Of a stretch of 64,000 nt of DNA, positions 13,382-24,265 are shown in pieces. The stretch's first letter is position 1. Each line of letters opens with the position of its first letter. The stretch is from Miscanthus floridulus (lineage: Eukaryota; Streptophyta; Magnoliopsida; Poales; Poaceae), in the NCBI RefSeq assembly GCF_019320115.1, contig NC_089587.1, forward strand, positions 105,883,158 through 105,947,157. Direction: 5' to 3'. Below the pieces are notes generated by a model, which saw nothing but the letters and a program-made list of their open reading frames with translations, was not told where the DNA came from and did not search any database. Made by a program: the position numbers and the translations under genes.

Positions 13382-15551
13382 TCAACACTTGCTCTTGTAA
13401 AGCACCCCAGCCTGAACACTTTCAGCCCAGGTCGCTCGGGGGCTCCATGAGGGTACAATACTAAATACTACCTCTCTTTTTACTATCACATGATAAAAAC
13501 TTTGTCCCCGAACAAAAGCGCATTCCATTCCTTTGATTACCCTACGTGACTTTGTTCTTACTCCCAACCGAATGCACCCCACCATGACCTATGGTTACTA
13601 GCAGCCGAGCCCCACAGGCCATGCCCTGATTCTTAAAAACTGCAGCCTATGGAACGAACGTGTAGGTGCAAAAAAGAAAGGATAAAAACAAAGCTATGCT
13701 AGGATAAAAACAAGGAACGGATAATGATTCTATCACAAAAACAGAACTGATGTATTCATTGATACAAAAACTGTTCACACGGGGGCTGACCCATGAACTC
13801 AACGATTACATTTTCTAACTACTTCTACTCCAAATACTACTGTGGCTGCTCGACGGCATCGACTAACACCAAAGGAGAGGCCACGACACACGTCGCTGTA
13901 AGAGCCCCGCCCGGCTCCGATCCCTCAACTTCGGCGTGCGCAACAGGTACCTCAAGGGCGTCGCACCCATAGATGCTCAACAGAAGAGCATGGAGCTCTT
14001 GACCTTCTCATGCAGTCGAGGTAGCTCCTAGGCAAGGACGCTACCCACCAAGGTATGGCCGCCGTGGCTAGAAGATATCTCATCAAACTTTATGAACTGG
14101 CCAACCTGAGCAGCTGCAAGGGTGAAACCTCCCACCGACATAGTCCCGAGCATCTTCCTCTCTGACAAGGCTTGCCCGGAGAAGACTCGCTGAAAGGAGT
14201 CCACGAGCGGCTCCATCCCGACGAAAGCCACACAGACGGTGACAAAGCCGGCGACGTACGACACCCTCCAGTACGCCACTTCCTTCGGTGGAACCAACCC
14301 TTTCTCGGCGAAGGCGGCCAGCACCATCTCATCTACATTGGGGGAACTCCAACTCGACATCGCACTCTAGAATCATGAATGGATCTATGAGTTCTCCTTT
14401 CCTGCTCCCTTCCCCTATTTAAAGAAGAGGCAGAGCAGGCAAGGAAAGGCGAAAGGATTAGGGCGAGAAACCTTCTCCCTTCCCCCATTCAATGCGGATG
14501 GGAAACAATAGGACGCACACTGACCGATGGAACGATGCCTGGTCAAACAGGACATGGCCTAGGTATGGCCCACCACTACCGCATGATCGGGCATGAGAAA
14601 CAAAGCGCCTGCACGCGTGGGCGGCTCTCCGCCTTCCTAGGCGGCACTTAGAAAAAACCCAAACAACAGGTTCTCCGCTAGGAGAGACCATCGGGCTCCC
14701 TAAGTCAATCGAATGACTTAGGTGAACCCTGAGAGATAGGTAAGGAGCAAAGGGATGCCCCAAGTGGGCCATGCCAACTCTGTCACGAATGACGAGCATG
14801 GATCCTGGTCGGACATTTCTGATTGAAGCTCTTCAAACCCTGTCACTCGAGTCATCAAGGTAACATTACCAAACCCCCACTATTTCTTTATAATCATTCA
14901 TACATCCATACACGCATTCATTCCATATGCCCACGCCCCTTGGACGATTCGGGCCCAAATCACCCAGGGCTCAAGAACTAAGGCATCGCACATGCGGCTA
15001 AATGCATCACAATGCTCCGTGTTGCATCACAAAGCGGCAGTTGCCTCATTGAAACACGAGCAATGACCGACCAGGGTTCGAAGGCTGGCCCACGAAGGGC
15101 TCGAGTCCACCTCGTGTCAAATAGAGCCAGGGAAGAAAACACAGATGAGCCCCATGTGGCCCTCACCCAGTCTACCCCGAAGTGGACAGAGTCATCTCAA
15201 CCTTCTCGTTCGATCCTAATCCTCCACCAAACCCACAGAATCTCCATCGAGGGGAGGCCAGCAGGCCACCTAGGTCGGTCTCCGGAACGACCCAGGCATC
15301 TACCGGGTTGCAGGTTAAGGAGTAGTGAAATGTCACAAGAGGGCTATGCTGACCCTATCACAAATGACGGACCTAGATTCCACTCAATCATACCTGTTAG
15401 CAAGCTCGCCAAGCGCGTCACTCGAGCCCAAGCGATCGAGGCAAGCGACAAAGCTCAGCCCCTCTAGTTGTGAGAAACTGAGGATGGGGTAATGCACAAA
15501 ACTCAAATCGACCCCTACCAAGCCCAACGGGGCTCAGGGGCTCAAGACACC
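13382..15551. other. 3' non-coding region of element A
   Basis: It follows the pol stop and contains no sense gene. It includes an antisense open frame at 14028-14360 and runs into the 70-bp tandem array. Such long 3' regions are usual in Tat-like elements. Confidence 0.7.
14028..14360 (-). pseudogene. Remnant of an antisense additional ORF, element A
   Basis: This 110-codon minus-strand frame starts MSSWSSPNVDEMVLAAFAEK and includes EVAYWRV and VCVAFVGMEPLVDSF. The second part resembles the 'FEDFFKRGF...CEAYGGFQPHFDFF' portion of the antisense gene of element C, and the first part resembles that protein family's N-terminus with the middle missing. I read it as an internally deleted, truncated relative of the Transposase_28-like antisense gene found in Tat-like elements. 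No introns or downstream exons could be traced. The similarity is judged by eye only. Confidence 0.45.
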
Positions 15552-16385
15552 CAAAACTAACTGCCTTGACTACGTGGGCTGCACTGACTCCAGGATCCGT
15601 AAGCTCTGACTCGCCCAATCACAAAACTAACTGCCTCGGCTGCGCGGGTTGCACCGACGCCAGGATCCACGAGCTTTGACTTGCCTGATCCCAAAACTAA
15701 CTGCCTCGGCTACGTAGGCTGCACCGACGCCTGGCACTGTTCGCCTAAACGGCCGTTTAGCCCATTTACACACCGTTTAAACGCTACACTGTGGTACACC
15801 ATTTCCGTTTAATCGGTTGTTTTGACTGTTTAAATGGCCGTTTTTCTCGTTTAAACACCCATTTTGCCCGAATAATGGGCTAAACGGTAGGTAACTGACT
15901 GTTTACCGTTTAGCGTTTAGGATAATACTGACGCCTGGATCTGCAAGCTCTGGCTCGCCTGATCCCAAAACTAACTACATCGACTGTGTGGGCTGCACCA
16001 ACACCAGGATCCACGAGCTCCGTCTCGTCCGATCCCAAAACTAACTGCCTCGGCTGCGCAGGCTGCATCGATGCCAGGATCCGCAAGCTCTAGCTCGCCC
16101 GATCCCAAAACTAACTACATCGGCTGTGTGAGCTGCACCGACACCAGGATCCATGAGCTCTGACTTGCTCGATCCCAAAACTAACTACCTCAGCTACGTG
16201 GGCTACACCGACGCTAGGATCCATGAGCTCTGTCTTGCCTGATCCCAAAACTAACTGCCTCGGCTGTGCGGGCTGCACCGACACCAGGATGCATGAGCTC
16301 CGTCTCGCCTGATCCCAAAACTAACTGTCTCGGCTGCGCGGGCTGCACCAATGCTAGGATCCACGAGCTCTGGCTCGCCTGATCA
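15552..16385 (+). repeat. 70-bp tandem repeat array, nine units, element A
   Basis: The unit begins CAAAACTAACTGCCTCGGCT and ends near the next CTCGCCTGATCC. Unit starts at 15552, 15622, 15692, 15966, 16036, 16106, 16176, 16246 and 16316 are exactly 70 bp apart, except for one gap of 274 bp. That gap is 70 plus 204, which equals a 196-bp inserted MITE plus its 8-bp duplication. Units diverge mainly by transitions. The array lies between pol and the 3' LTR and has no open frame. Confidence 0.95.
15735..15930. mobile_element. hAT-like MITE inside the 70-bp array
   Basis: A 196-bp non-coding insertion is flanked by the 8-bp direct repeat ACGCCTGG (15727-15734 and 15931-15938). Termini are CACTGTTCGCCTAAACG and, read inward from the right, CAGTATTATCCTAAACG. 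The interior repeats AAACGGCCGTTTAG-like palindromes. Eight-base duplication and CA-starting termini fit the hAT superfamily. Removing the element and one duplication restores the 70-bp register exactly. Confidence 0.85.
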
Positions 16386-16439
16386 TCTCGGCTGCGCATG
16401 ACACCTTGGCTGACAACTCTGTCTCAACTAAAATGCACG

Positions 16440-16695
16440 CACACACACCCGCTGACAAAACCCCCCAGGCGATCTTGATCAAATCGCCGGGGGGCTCGGG
16501 GGCAACACCCATGGGTGAGCTCGCGTGCACCCGCAGATGAAACAAAACCTCCTCCGCTGGCAACATGAAACCCCCCAGATAATTCTACCTGAATCGCCCG
16601 AGGCTCGAGGGCTACACCCACGGGTGCGCTCGTGCGCACCCGCCATCAAAACAAAAATCCCTAGACGATTCTACCCGAATCACCCGGGGGGCTCC
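16440..16695 (+). repeat. Iterated polypurine-tract module before the 3' LTR, element A
   Basis: Segments near 16485-16530, 16595-16640 and 16670-16695 share a theme: GATT or GATC, then AATCGCC or AATCACC, then CGGGGGGCTC or a variant. The last one (ACCCGGGGGGCTCC, ending 16695) abuts the LTR and is the likely polypurine tract that primes plus-strand DNA. The earlier two look like diverged copies about 90-110 bp apart. Confidence 0.65.
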
Positions 16696-17917
16696 TATCG
16701 GGTTCATAAACCTGGGGTCCCTTATGGATCGGCTTTCCAACAAAGGCTCAGTCCAGCAGACAACATTGCAAACAACGCGCAACTCCTGGGCCGGCCCAAA
16801 TACCTAAACAACAGGCCATAAGGGTGATCCAATCTCCGATCAAAAGGACTGGCCGAGGAGGAACGACGCCCGCTTCCGACTCCGGCCCACCTCTCTGACC
16901 GAAATACCTCGCTTTCGACTCCGGCCCGCCTCCGGAGGGACTCTCCAAACAGAAGGCCTAGCCAAAACACTACTTCCGGCTCCGACCTGCTTCTCCGACA
17001 AGGAATGCACCGAACCCCTGCTTACAGCTCCTCTCCGACTGGCGCAATCAGAGCCGACTAGGACCAACCAACCGGGGACGCCCGCTCGGTAAGGACCAGG
17101 AAACGAACAGAGAAGGTAAGGCAAGGCACTCAAGTCAACCACAAGACTAGGGGCCATATCCTGTACACCTATAGGACAGTACCGACAGGATATGTCAGGG
17201 GATTGCCCTGACATAACTTCTAGGCATGTCAGAACAGTGTTGTAGGCGCCGAGATTTGACCTACAGTGTTGTGGGCGCCCGCAACAACTGCCATACCAAA
17301 TGAGCATGGTAAAATCCCTTGCGTGCCTCTGGGCATCAACAGTATGGCGGGCACCGACGTCTGCCATACCAGAAGAAGACGACGCAACCTCCCACGTGCA
17401 TCTGACACTAAACAATATTGTGGGCGTCTACCATCATCTTGTTCCCACCGACGTGGGCAACAAGACTTAGTAGCATACGGAATCTCTCTCTCTCACTTGT
17501 AAGGCCACCCCCTTCATCTATAAAAAGGGATGTGCTCTCTCCCAATAGATAGGTTCATTCAGATCGATCAGTTCACCTACCTTGATTCACCCTCTATAAC
17601 TTTAGACACTCTAAGGTTATACCGAGCACACGCTCGAACACTTAGCACATAGCGGAGCTCCCGTCACTCTTGGCCCTTCAGACCAGAGTTTGACCAGACC
17701 TCTTATACCCTCCACCTTTCTCCTTCTCGTTTGTAACCCCACTGCAAACTTCGAGCACCTAGGCTCAGGAATAAAGTCACCGATCGACTCAAACCAGACG
17801 TAGGGCACGTTGCTTGAACCAGTATAAACCCTGTGTCATTGAGTGCTAGGCCACCTCCGATCATAACATACATCAAAACTATAAATATTTACGTGTTGGT
17901 CACTTTCTGCACTAACA
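16696..17917 (+). repeat. 3' LTR of element A
   Basis: It starts TATCGGGTTC (the 5' copy has TG) and ends CACTAACA, followed by the ATAGG target duplication. A TATA box lies near 17519 and AATAAA at 17770-17775. Differences from the 5' LTR are mainly C/T and G/A. Confidence 0.95.
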
Positions 17918-17922
17918 ATAGG

Positions 17923-19579
17923 TGACATATGATTACATTGTATTTGTTTTTTTAGTGGAATTACAATGTATTTAGTAGTTTATTTACAACAGTGTATTCG
18001 AATCTTATCTAAATGGGCTGACTGCTTTGGATGATACCCATGGCTGGGCTATGCCTTGATGGGCCAACAGGCCTTGAGGAATTTATATCACCCAGGGGAG
18101 GCCCACTTTCAAGTAATGGTCTCCGGCCCTGCCTAGAACTCTAGAAGGCACAAGGTATATGCCACCTTCACTAACCGCCTCAAGCTAGATTTGAGATAAA
18201 AAAAACGAATTGAGTTTAGTTACGGTGTATTTGGTTTGAGGAATGAGGTGATCCATCATCTTTTTACTTCTCACTTTTTGTATTTGATTTATGGAATTGA
18301 ATGAGTTGTCACTTCATTCCTCATAAGCTAATAATGAGTATATGTATGAGGAATAGGTTGATTCAAGCAAAATTCATGGGATGAACTCATGATGCATCAT
18401 CACATTAAGCATAGGGTGACTTCACAAACTAAACACATGATTAGTTAACTGAAACGTACCACCATCTAAAGTCCACTTTGTTCGTTTCGATAGTTCGCGA
18501 GGCCTTGTTTTACATATATTATGTAAAGAAGTATATACGATTCGTGTAGTATGCATGCCTAACAAGTAACAACACACCAATTGCGCCTTGATTTTAACCA
18601 TTCATATACATGTGAAAAAGATTCAAGATTGTGCTAAACAATATTGAGAAAAAAAGTTCTAATACTGTTTCGGTCCTCCACTCCTATCTCACTGTGATGC
18701 TACCTAGATTGAACTAGGAGGATTCCATCGGCATTGGCATATCCTCCCCTTGAGGAGCATATCGATCCATACGTACCAGTGGTCAACTCCCTTCTTTCTT
18801 TGGCAGTTGGGCACCTGACTACTCCGTCAATCAAAAAAGAATAAAATCTTACTTCATGAGTAGATTAGATTAGACTAAGAAAATATATTTCATAGAATCT
18901 AATCATACTTATAAATATTTTCTTAATAAATCAATTTGAAGGTATAAACATTGATACAATTTTATATAATCTCATTAAACTTAGGGAGTGTTTTAGACCG
19001 CGATGTGGTATCGGTACCGCGGTCTCCACCCCACAGTATGGAAAACACGAGCACTCGTTGTGTCTCCGGTGGTGGAAAGAATCATTGATTCCGGTAAGGT
19101 GTCTGACGGGATTTTCTCGATTTTTATAGTGTGGCGAACCTAGACCCATCCAATTTTAAGCGGCCCCAAACATGTTCTTGAGATTTTTTGACTTCTTAGA
19201 AGTGAGATTTTAATTCTTTTTAATCAAAGTAACTTATAAAATTTAGAAAAAAACAGAACAACTTAAAATTTAGAAAGGATGAAGTAGCGCTTTAAGAGAA
19301 CTCAATAGACACAATGGCATAGCTCTATGAGCTCCAGATTCGCCAAAAACAACTTCACTCCACAAAAAGGTACCCAAACACTCTAGCTCCACAAAATTCG
19401 GATTCACCAAAACAGGAATTTGGGAGCCAGATTCACCATTTTGGTGGAGCTCCTCAAGGGGTCGTCTGAATAGCTATGGGGAAAAAAATCCGCGCATCCT
19501 CTACGCCACAGGTTCTGGCTCGGGAAGAAGCTCGTGGCCGGGGGCCCTGGTAGCCGGTGGCCTCGTCCGGGGCGGCGTG
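17923..19579. other. Intergenic DNA with a MITE, no gene
   Basis: No coding region is supported. It contains the MITE at 18223-18440. A stretch at 19300-19470 is rich in GAGCTCC and CACCAAA motifs, and similar motifs reappear at 22260-22470, beyond the CACTA-1 insertion. They may be the two sides of one older element that CACTA-1 split. Confidence 0.5.
18223..18440. mobile_element. Tourist-like MITE
   Basis: The 218-bp element is flanked by TTA (18220-18222 and 18441-18443). The left end CGGTGTATTTGGTTTGAGG pairs imperfectly with the inward-read right end TCATGTGTTTAGTTTGTGA. The interior is AT-rich and non-coding. The three-base TTA duplication fits the Tourist type; the drifted termini lower confidence. 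Confidence 0.6.
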
Positions 19580-19929
19580 CACTACTACATAAAACTTAAC
19601 CGTGGTGGACGTTTTGGATTAACGGAGGAGCAAACCATCTGCCTCCATCCAAAGGTCATGGTTAATCTAGACCTATGGGGACAGTTGGTTAGCCCGTCAA
19701 GTTAATAGATTAACCGAGGCAGCCGACTTAAGGCAACCACCTCGGTTAATATACCCGTCTCCGTTAATGTTCTTCAGAAAACCAAAAAAACCTCAAGTTT
19801 GGAGAGTAGAACTCTACCACTACACAACACACTCATTCATGCTATATATAATATGCTATCTTTTTATATTAATATTTCGTAATCTTATATTGGATATATT
19901 TTGGCTAATAAATAAACTCAAATGAAAAA

Positions 19930-20480
19930 ACTTTTAACTACAAAGTTTTAAATCTTGTTAGGTCCTATAACTTTGGTATAGGATGTATCTCCATCAGACA
20001 TAGTTTGAAAAATTCAAAAAAATGAGTCTCAAAACATTTGAATTTCAAAGACATATTTGACACTCTAAATGACTTTAAATCAGAAACTTGTTAATATCAA
20101 ACATGTAGATCAGGTCAGCCACTAGAACTTTGGTATTAACTATGTAAACATTTGAGATCGTTTAGGAATTCTAAATTTTAAATTTCAAAATCTATAACCT
20201 TCGAACACATATTTTGGACTCTAAACATCTTCAAATTAAAAACTTTTCAACTACAAAGTTGTAGATTTTATTAGGAACTATAACTTTTGTATGTACAATG
20301 TCAATATCCAAGATCATTTGATAATTTTACATTTTAAATTTTAAAATGTGTGCACTTCTAACAATATTTTGGGACCCTGAATTGTTTCAATTCAAAAACT
20401 TTTTAACTACAAAGTAATATATCTTGTCAAGAGTTACAATTTTGATATAAAGTTTGCCTTCATTCGAGTTCATATAAAAA
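19930..20480. repeat. Degenerate ~150-bp tandem repeats inside CACTA-1
   Basis: Four diverged copies of an AT-rich unit can be followed through its marker AACTACAAAGTT...ATCTTGT...ACTTTGGTAT, with copies near 19930, 20086, 20240 and 20398. They are non-coding. Confidence 0.6.
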
Positions 20481-20539
20481 AGTTATGAATTATTTTTCGT
20501 TGCAATCATTAACCGAGGCAGACATCTTATGACGACCGC

Positions 20540-21887
20540 TGTCGGTGTTTTAAGCTACCACCGATGAATAAATTTCTAATATTACGTGTCTAGCTCGTAT
20601 GGTGTGCTTAGAGGACACGATGTTTATACTGGTTCGGGCAGAATGTCCCTATGTCTAGTTCGTCGCTGCTGCTCGTGTTACTAGCACCGAAAGTTTGTAG
20701 TAGGGGTTACAAACGGGCGAGAGAGGGACATGTCCCATGTCTATGGTGGAAAGAATGAACGGGTGCTGGGAGCTCGGTCGCTGCTCAGCCGTGCGCTCGT
20801 GTGTTTATTATCTCGTGGTTCAGGGTTCGATGGGTTCGTTGGTCAGATCGGATCAGTCCTCGATGGGTCGATCCCCTCCATGGGACGTCCCGCTTTCCCT
20901 TTTATAGGCCAAGGGGAAGCACATGTTACATTGGAGAGAAAGAGAAGAACGAGAGAGAGCCGAAGGCCTTCAGGATCGCCGGGCCCTTTTTCTCCATGCG
21001 GGTCCAGCCGACCCAGTAGATGTCAATAAGGGCGGTGCCATGTTGCGGCCTTGTCCGTCACTAGTGCCATGCTCAGGCGTCGTCTGCCGGTCATGGCGCT
21101 CCACTTCGCCTGGCGGACGTCGTGGTGAACTGACGCGCTTGTCAGTGTTTGTACGAGGGTTAGGCAGAACAGTACCAGTACGTCCGATGCTGTTCTTGAT
21201 GTGAATCCTCAGGTATGGCCCGTCGCGGCCGTGGGTTACATCGAGGCGTGCTAGTATCTTCCCTAATGTCAGAGTTTTGACCGAGGCCCATACGCCTAGA
21301 CCTAGAGTGGTTGGCTACGGTATGGGACCCCGTTGGGCAAGGCGGAGCCTGCAGCCTGGTGGTCGGGCGAGGTGGAGCCTGTGGCCTTGGTGTTGGGCGA
21401 GGCGGAGCCCGCCCCTAGAGGTTGGGTGAGGCGGAGCCCATGGCCTCAGGGTCAGGCGAGGCGGAGCCCTCCCCCTAGAGGTCGGGCGAGGTGGAGCCCG
21501 TGGCTTCGGTGTCGAACGAGGTGGAGCCTGCGGCCTCGGGGTCGGGCGAGGCAGAGCCTGCGGACTCAGTGTCGGGCGAGGCAGAGTCCGCCTCCAGAGG
21601 TCGGGCGAGGCGGAGCCTGCGACCTCGGTGTCGGACGAGGCGGAGCCCGTCCCTTGAGGTCGGGCGAGGCGGAGCCCGCGGCCTCGGGGTCGGGCGAGGC
21701 GGAGCCCGTGGCTTCGGTGTCGGGCGAGGTGGTGCCCGCCCCCAGGGTCTCCCCAGAGGTCGGTCGAGGCGGAGCCCGCGCACCTGGGGTCCGGTTGGAC
21801 CCGTAGTCGCGCTCTTGACTGCTCGGATGAATTAATGTTGATGACCATTAGCCTCTTCTCTTCGGGTACCCTAGTATTGGTCCCCGA
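20540..21887 (-). mobile_element. Solo LTR (Gypsy-type) inserted in CACTA-1, minus orientation
   Basis: On the minus strand it starts TGTCGGGGACC at 21887 and ends AAAACACCGACA at 20540, as LTRs do (TG...CA). A minus-strand CTATAAAAGGG box lies at 20898-20908. There is no second LTR and no gag or pol, so this is a solo LTR left by recombination or a truncated insertion. The flanks are ACCGC (left) and ACGAC (right), so a clean 5-bp duplication is not visible; ACGAC does occur three bases further left (20532-20536). A GC-rich minisatellite fills 21335-21790. Confidence 0.75.
21335..21790. repeat. 30-bp GC-rich minisatellite in the solo LTR
   Basis: About fifteen units of roughly 30 bp share GTCGGGCGAGGCGGAGCC. 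Because 30 is divisible by three, several frames stay open on both strands (up to 191 codons), giving Pro/Arg/Ala/Ser repeats. These are by-products of the repeat and not genes. Confidence 0.9.
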
Positions 21888-22124
21888 CAACGACCTCCGA
21901 AAATAATCGATTAACCGAGGCGGTTGGCTTACCCGCCTCGGTTAATCCATTAACAGAGACAACCGCCTAGATTAACCGTATGCAGCCTGCCTCTGTTAAT
22001 GATTAACCGAGGCGGGCGCTTGACCTGCGACCCAGCCACCGATTAATGGAGGCGGCCGCCCAGCTCGACCGTCTCGGAGCTTAAAATCCAAACGTCGCTT
22101 AAAAGTTTTTGTGTAGTAGTGGTG

Positions 22125-23699
22125 GGGAGGAGCTCGCGGCCCTCGCGGCTGGCGGCCTCGTCCGGGGGCGGCGCCGGGAGGCAATCGCGTAACACCGGCG
22201 CCGCCCAAGGCGGCCACCGCGAGACTGGGAAGAAGTTTTTTTTGAAATATTTTAATGGATCACAAACATTGACATGTGGGGCCTATCCCAAAGCCTCATT
22301 TCGTGAATCTGGAGCTACTGTGTAGCCAAACAATTCTTTGGTAGATTCATGGTGGATCTCATGTCCACTAGTGAAGCTGCTCCATGGTGGTTCAAGTTCA
22401 TTTTTCCAGTGGTATCCACTAGTGAAGCTGCTCCATGGTGGTTCAAAGTTCATTTTTCCTGTGGTGGAGCTCTGCCGAACATGCTAAAAGTTTGCAAACT
22501 CCTTGTCGAGATAAGGACCAGGGCAAGCACATGCACCGTCGCTTGCCCGCCAGCAGGCAGGCTGCTGCACCACTAGCTCCCTGGCCGCATTCAAGCCCAG
22601 TGCCCTCCTATAATGGAGACCTTCGCTTGGCTTGTGCGCCCAATCATGCCGCGGACTAGGTTGTACAGTATTGCACGCAACACACCAACAGTTAAGGTTG
22701 TAGCCAGGGGCGGCGGCCGGCGGGGCTCTTTTTACCTGCCTTTTCGGCGGAGGCGCAGACCTCGCCACGAGCGCCGGCTGGACGCTCTGGGCTCTGGCCA
22801 GCCACTGAATCTGAATGTTGTCGACGGCCGGCTAGGACAATCAGAGACGACGACCATGGCGCTAGAATATTCCCAGGGACACTGCGAACTTGCCAGGAAT
22901 CTTGGGCGATCTGGTACATCACATGGAACGGGAAAGCAGCAGTGAGTGCGGAGTGGAGAGGAGGTTGGGTTCTCTGGACAAGCTACTGCGACTGCGAGAG
23001 ATCTTATCGCGAGGATCGGATGGATCAGAGGATCGCCATGCGTGTCAGGAGAGGTACGTGCATTATTGTGCATGCGCGCGCCTTGCGGCTTGCCAGATTG
23101 ATCGATGTGCAGTCCACGCCGTCCAACGAGCAGTAGGCATGTGCAAGCATGGCATTCCTGGCGCGGTTCTCTTCGTTCTAAAGATCTGGTGTGTTATACT
23201 GATCCTTTCTTTGCGAAGTGGTCTTGTGCAAATGACAGGACACAATAGCACAGATCATATGAAGTTGAAATACTATTTAGCACCTCAACCCTCCAATTTA
23301 TCTAATCTTACCTTTTGGGGATCGTAGGAAATTTTCCTATTTTCTATGTTTTTATGTGAAAATAAACCGATCCCTATGAAGTTATTGTAGTATAATTCCG
23401 TAGTTTGGGTACCTCAAATTTTTGTTTCTTTTTATTTTTGTACCAAAGCCTGCTCAAAACAATTAAATGCCTCAAAATTTAAACAAAAATACTAGAGGTA
23501 TTTTCGGATGTAAGAAATCCTGCAAAAATATCTAGAGCTTGTTTACTGCATGCAATTAAATGAGTTTTACAAGCTTAATCTAAATAACACATTCAAATAA
23601 TTCAATAAATATATAGCAAATAAAAGGAGATGTCTACTGCATGGACATTTCAGCTACAATACAAATTTCGATGGTCACAGTCATCACAGATGAATTGTC
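22125..23699. other. Intergenic DNA, no supported gene
   Basis: GC-rich at 22125-22230 and mixed afterwards. A 110-codon frame at 22613-22945 overlaps minus-strand frames and has no recognisable domain. A 51-bp duplication lies at 22364-22466. The sequence just right of CACTA-1 (GCTCGCGGCC...GGCGGCCTCGTCCGGGGG) resembles that just left of it (GCTCGTGGCC...GGTGGCCTCGTCCGGGG). Confidence 0.5.
22364..22466. repeat. 51-bp direct duplication
   Basis: TCCACTAGTGAAGCTGCTCC begins at 22364 and again at 22415, followed in both by ATGGTGGTTCAA and GTTCATTTTTCC. Two near-identical units, non-coding. Confidence 0.9.
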
Positions 23700-24006
23700 C
23701 ACTAGCACAATAAGTATTTGCAGAGTCAGTCAAAAAGGGTTAACAGAGGCGGGCTAGTCACTCGTCTCTGATTCAACGGATGTGTTAATCACTGTTTCCA
23801 AAGATAGTGATCTATGCTAATAAAAAAGTAGACAAGCTCGCCGATGAGGCCTGATGAGCCCACCAAAGCACGACCATCGACCAAGCACTGCACCATTGCA
23901 CAACTCGCCACTGAGAACCCGACCGACCTTGCCACTGCAGCTCATATCGCCACCGTTTTGCAACCTTAATCATGCTCCCAGATCATGCCATGGAGCTTGA
24001 CAGATA

Positions 24007-24265
24007 CTCCCTCCATCCCAAATTGTAAGTCATTCCAAGAATCTGGAAGAGTCAAAGTTTTTCAAGTTTGACCAAATTTATATAACAAAATAATAATATT
24101 TATCATACCAAGTAAGTATCATTAGATTCTTCATTAGTTATATTTTCATATTATACCTATTTGATGTCATCAATCTTTGTGTTTCTCTCTATAATTTTAG
24201 TCAAACTTGAAAAAGTTTGACTCTCCAAGATTCTTGAAATGACTTACAATTTGGGATGGAGGGAG
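24007..24265. mobile_element. Stowaway MITE nested in CACTA-2
   Basis: This 259-bp element has the classic terminus CTCCCTCCATCCCAAATTG at both ends in inverted orientation and the TA target duplication (24005-24006 and 24266-24267). The inverted match continues inward through AAGTCATT...CAAGAATCT. Stowaway elements are moved by Tc1/mariner transposases. Its high terminal symmetry suggests fairly recent insertion. Confidence 0.95.

Larger units (their letters stand above)
5757..17917 (+). mobile_element. LTR retrotransposon A (Ty3/Gypsy, Tat-like), complete but decayed
   Basis: This 12.2-kb element has two LTRs of about 1.22 kb and the perfect target duplication ATAGG at 5752-5756 and 17918-17922. 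The order is LTR, primer-binding site, gag, protease, RT, RNase H, second RNase H, integrase, a long non-coding 3' region with tandem repeats, polypurine tract, LTR. Integrase after RNase H places it in Ty3/Gypsy. The second RNase H-like domain and an antisense remnant in the 3' region point to the Tat-like lineage. The coding genes carry many stops and frameshifts, so it could not move on its own. The LTRs differ at many positions, mostly transitions, so it is not recent. Confidence 0.93.
19580..22121. mobile_element. CACTA transposon 1, non-autonomous
   Basis: The element starts CACTACTACATAAAACTT and ends AAGTTTTTGTGTAGTAGTG, which read inward is CACTACTACACAAAAACTT. The target duplication is GTG (19577-19579 and 22122-22124). 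Subterminal repeats of the form TTAACCGAGGCGG occur in both orientations at 19600-19770 and 21905-22060. There is no transposase gene. About 1.35 kb of its 2.5 kb is a later solo LTR (20540-21887). It would rely on an EnSpm/CACTA transposase encoded elsewhere. Confidence 0.92.

Noticed and set aside
15552..16385. Regular repeats resembling a CRISPR array
   Set aside because: The 70-bp units are contiguous with no unique spacers, sit inside a plant retrotransposon, and have no cas genes nearby. The same applies to the 28-bp array at 45108-45350.
16840..17415. 191-codon minus-strand frame
   Set aside because: It lies inside the 3' LTR of element A. The matching 5' LTR frame is shorter and broken, and there is no recognisable domain.
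21315..21890. Long overlapping frames on both strands (up to 191 codons)
   Set aside because: They are generated by the 30-bp GC-rich minisatellite and show only its periodic amino-acid pattern.
22613..22945. 110-codon frame as a possible host gene
   Set aside because: Overlaps frames on the other strand, Arg-rich from GC-rich sequence, no family recognised, no promoter or splice context.
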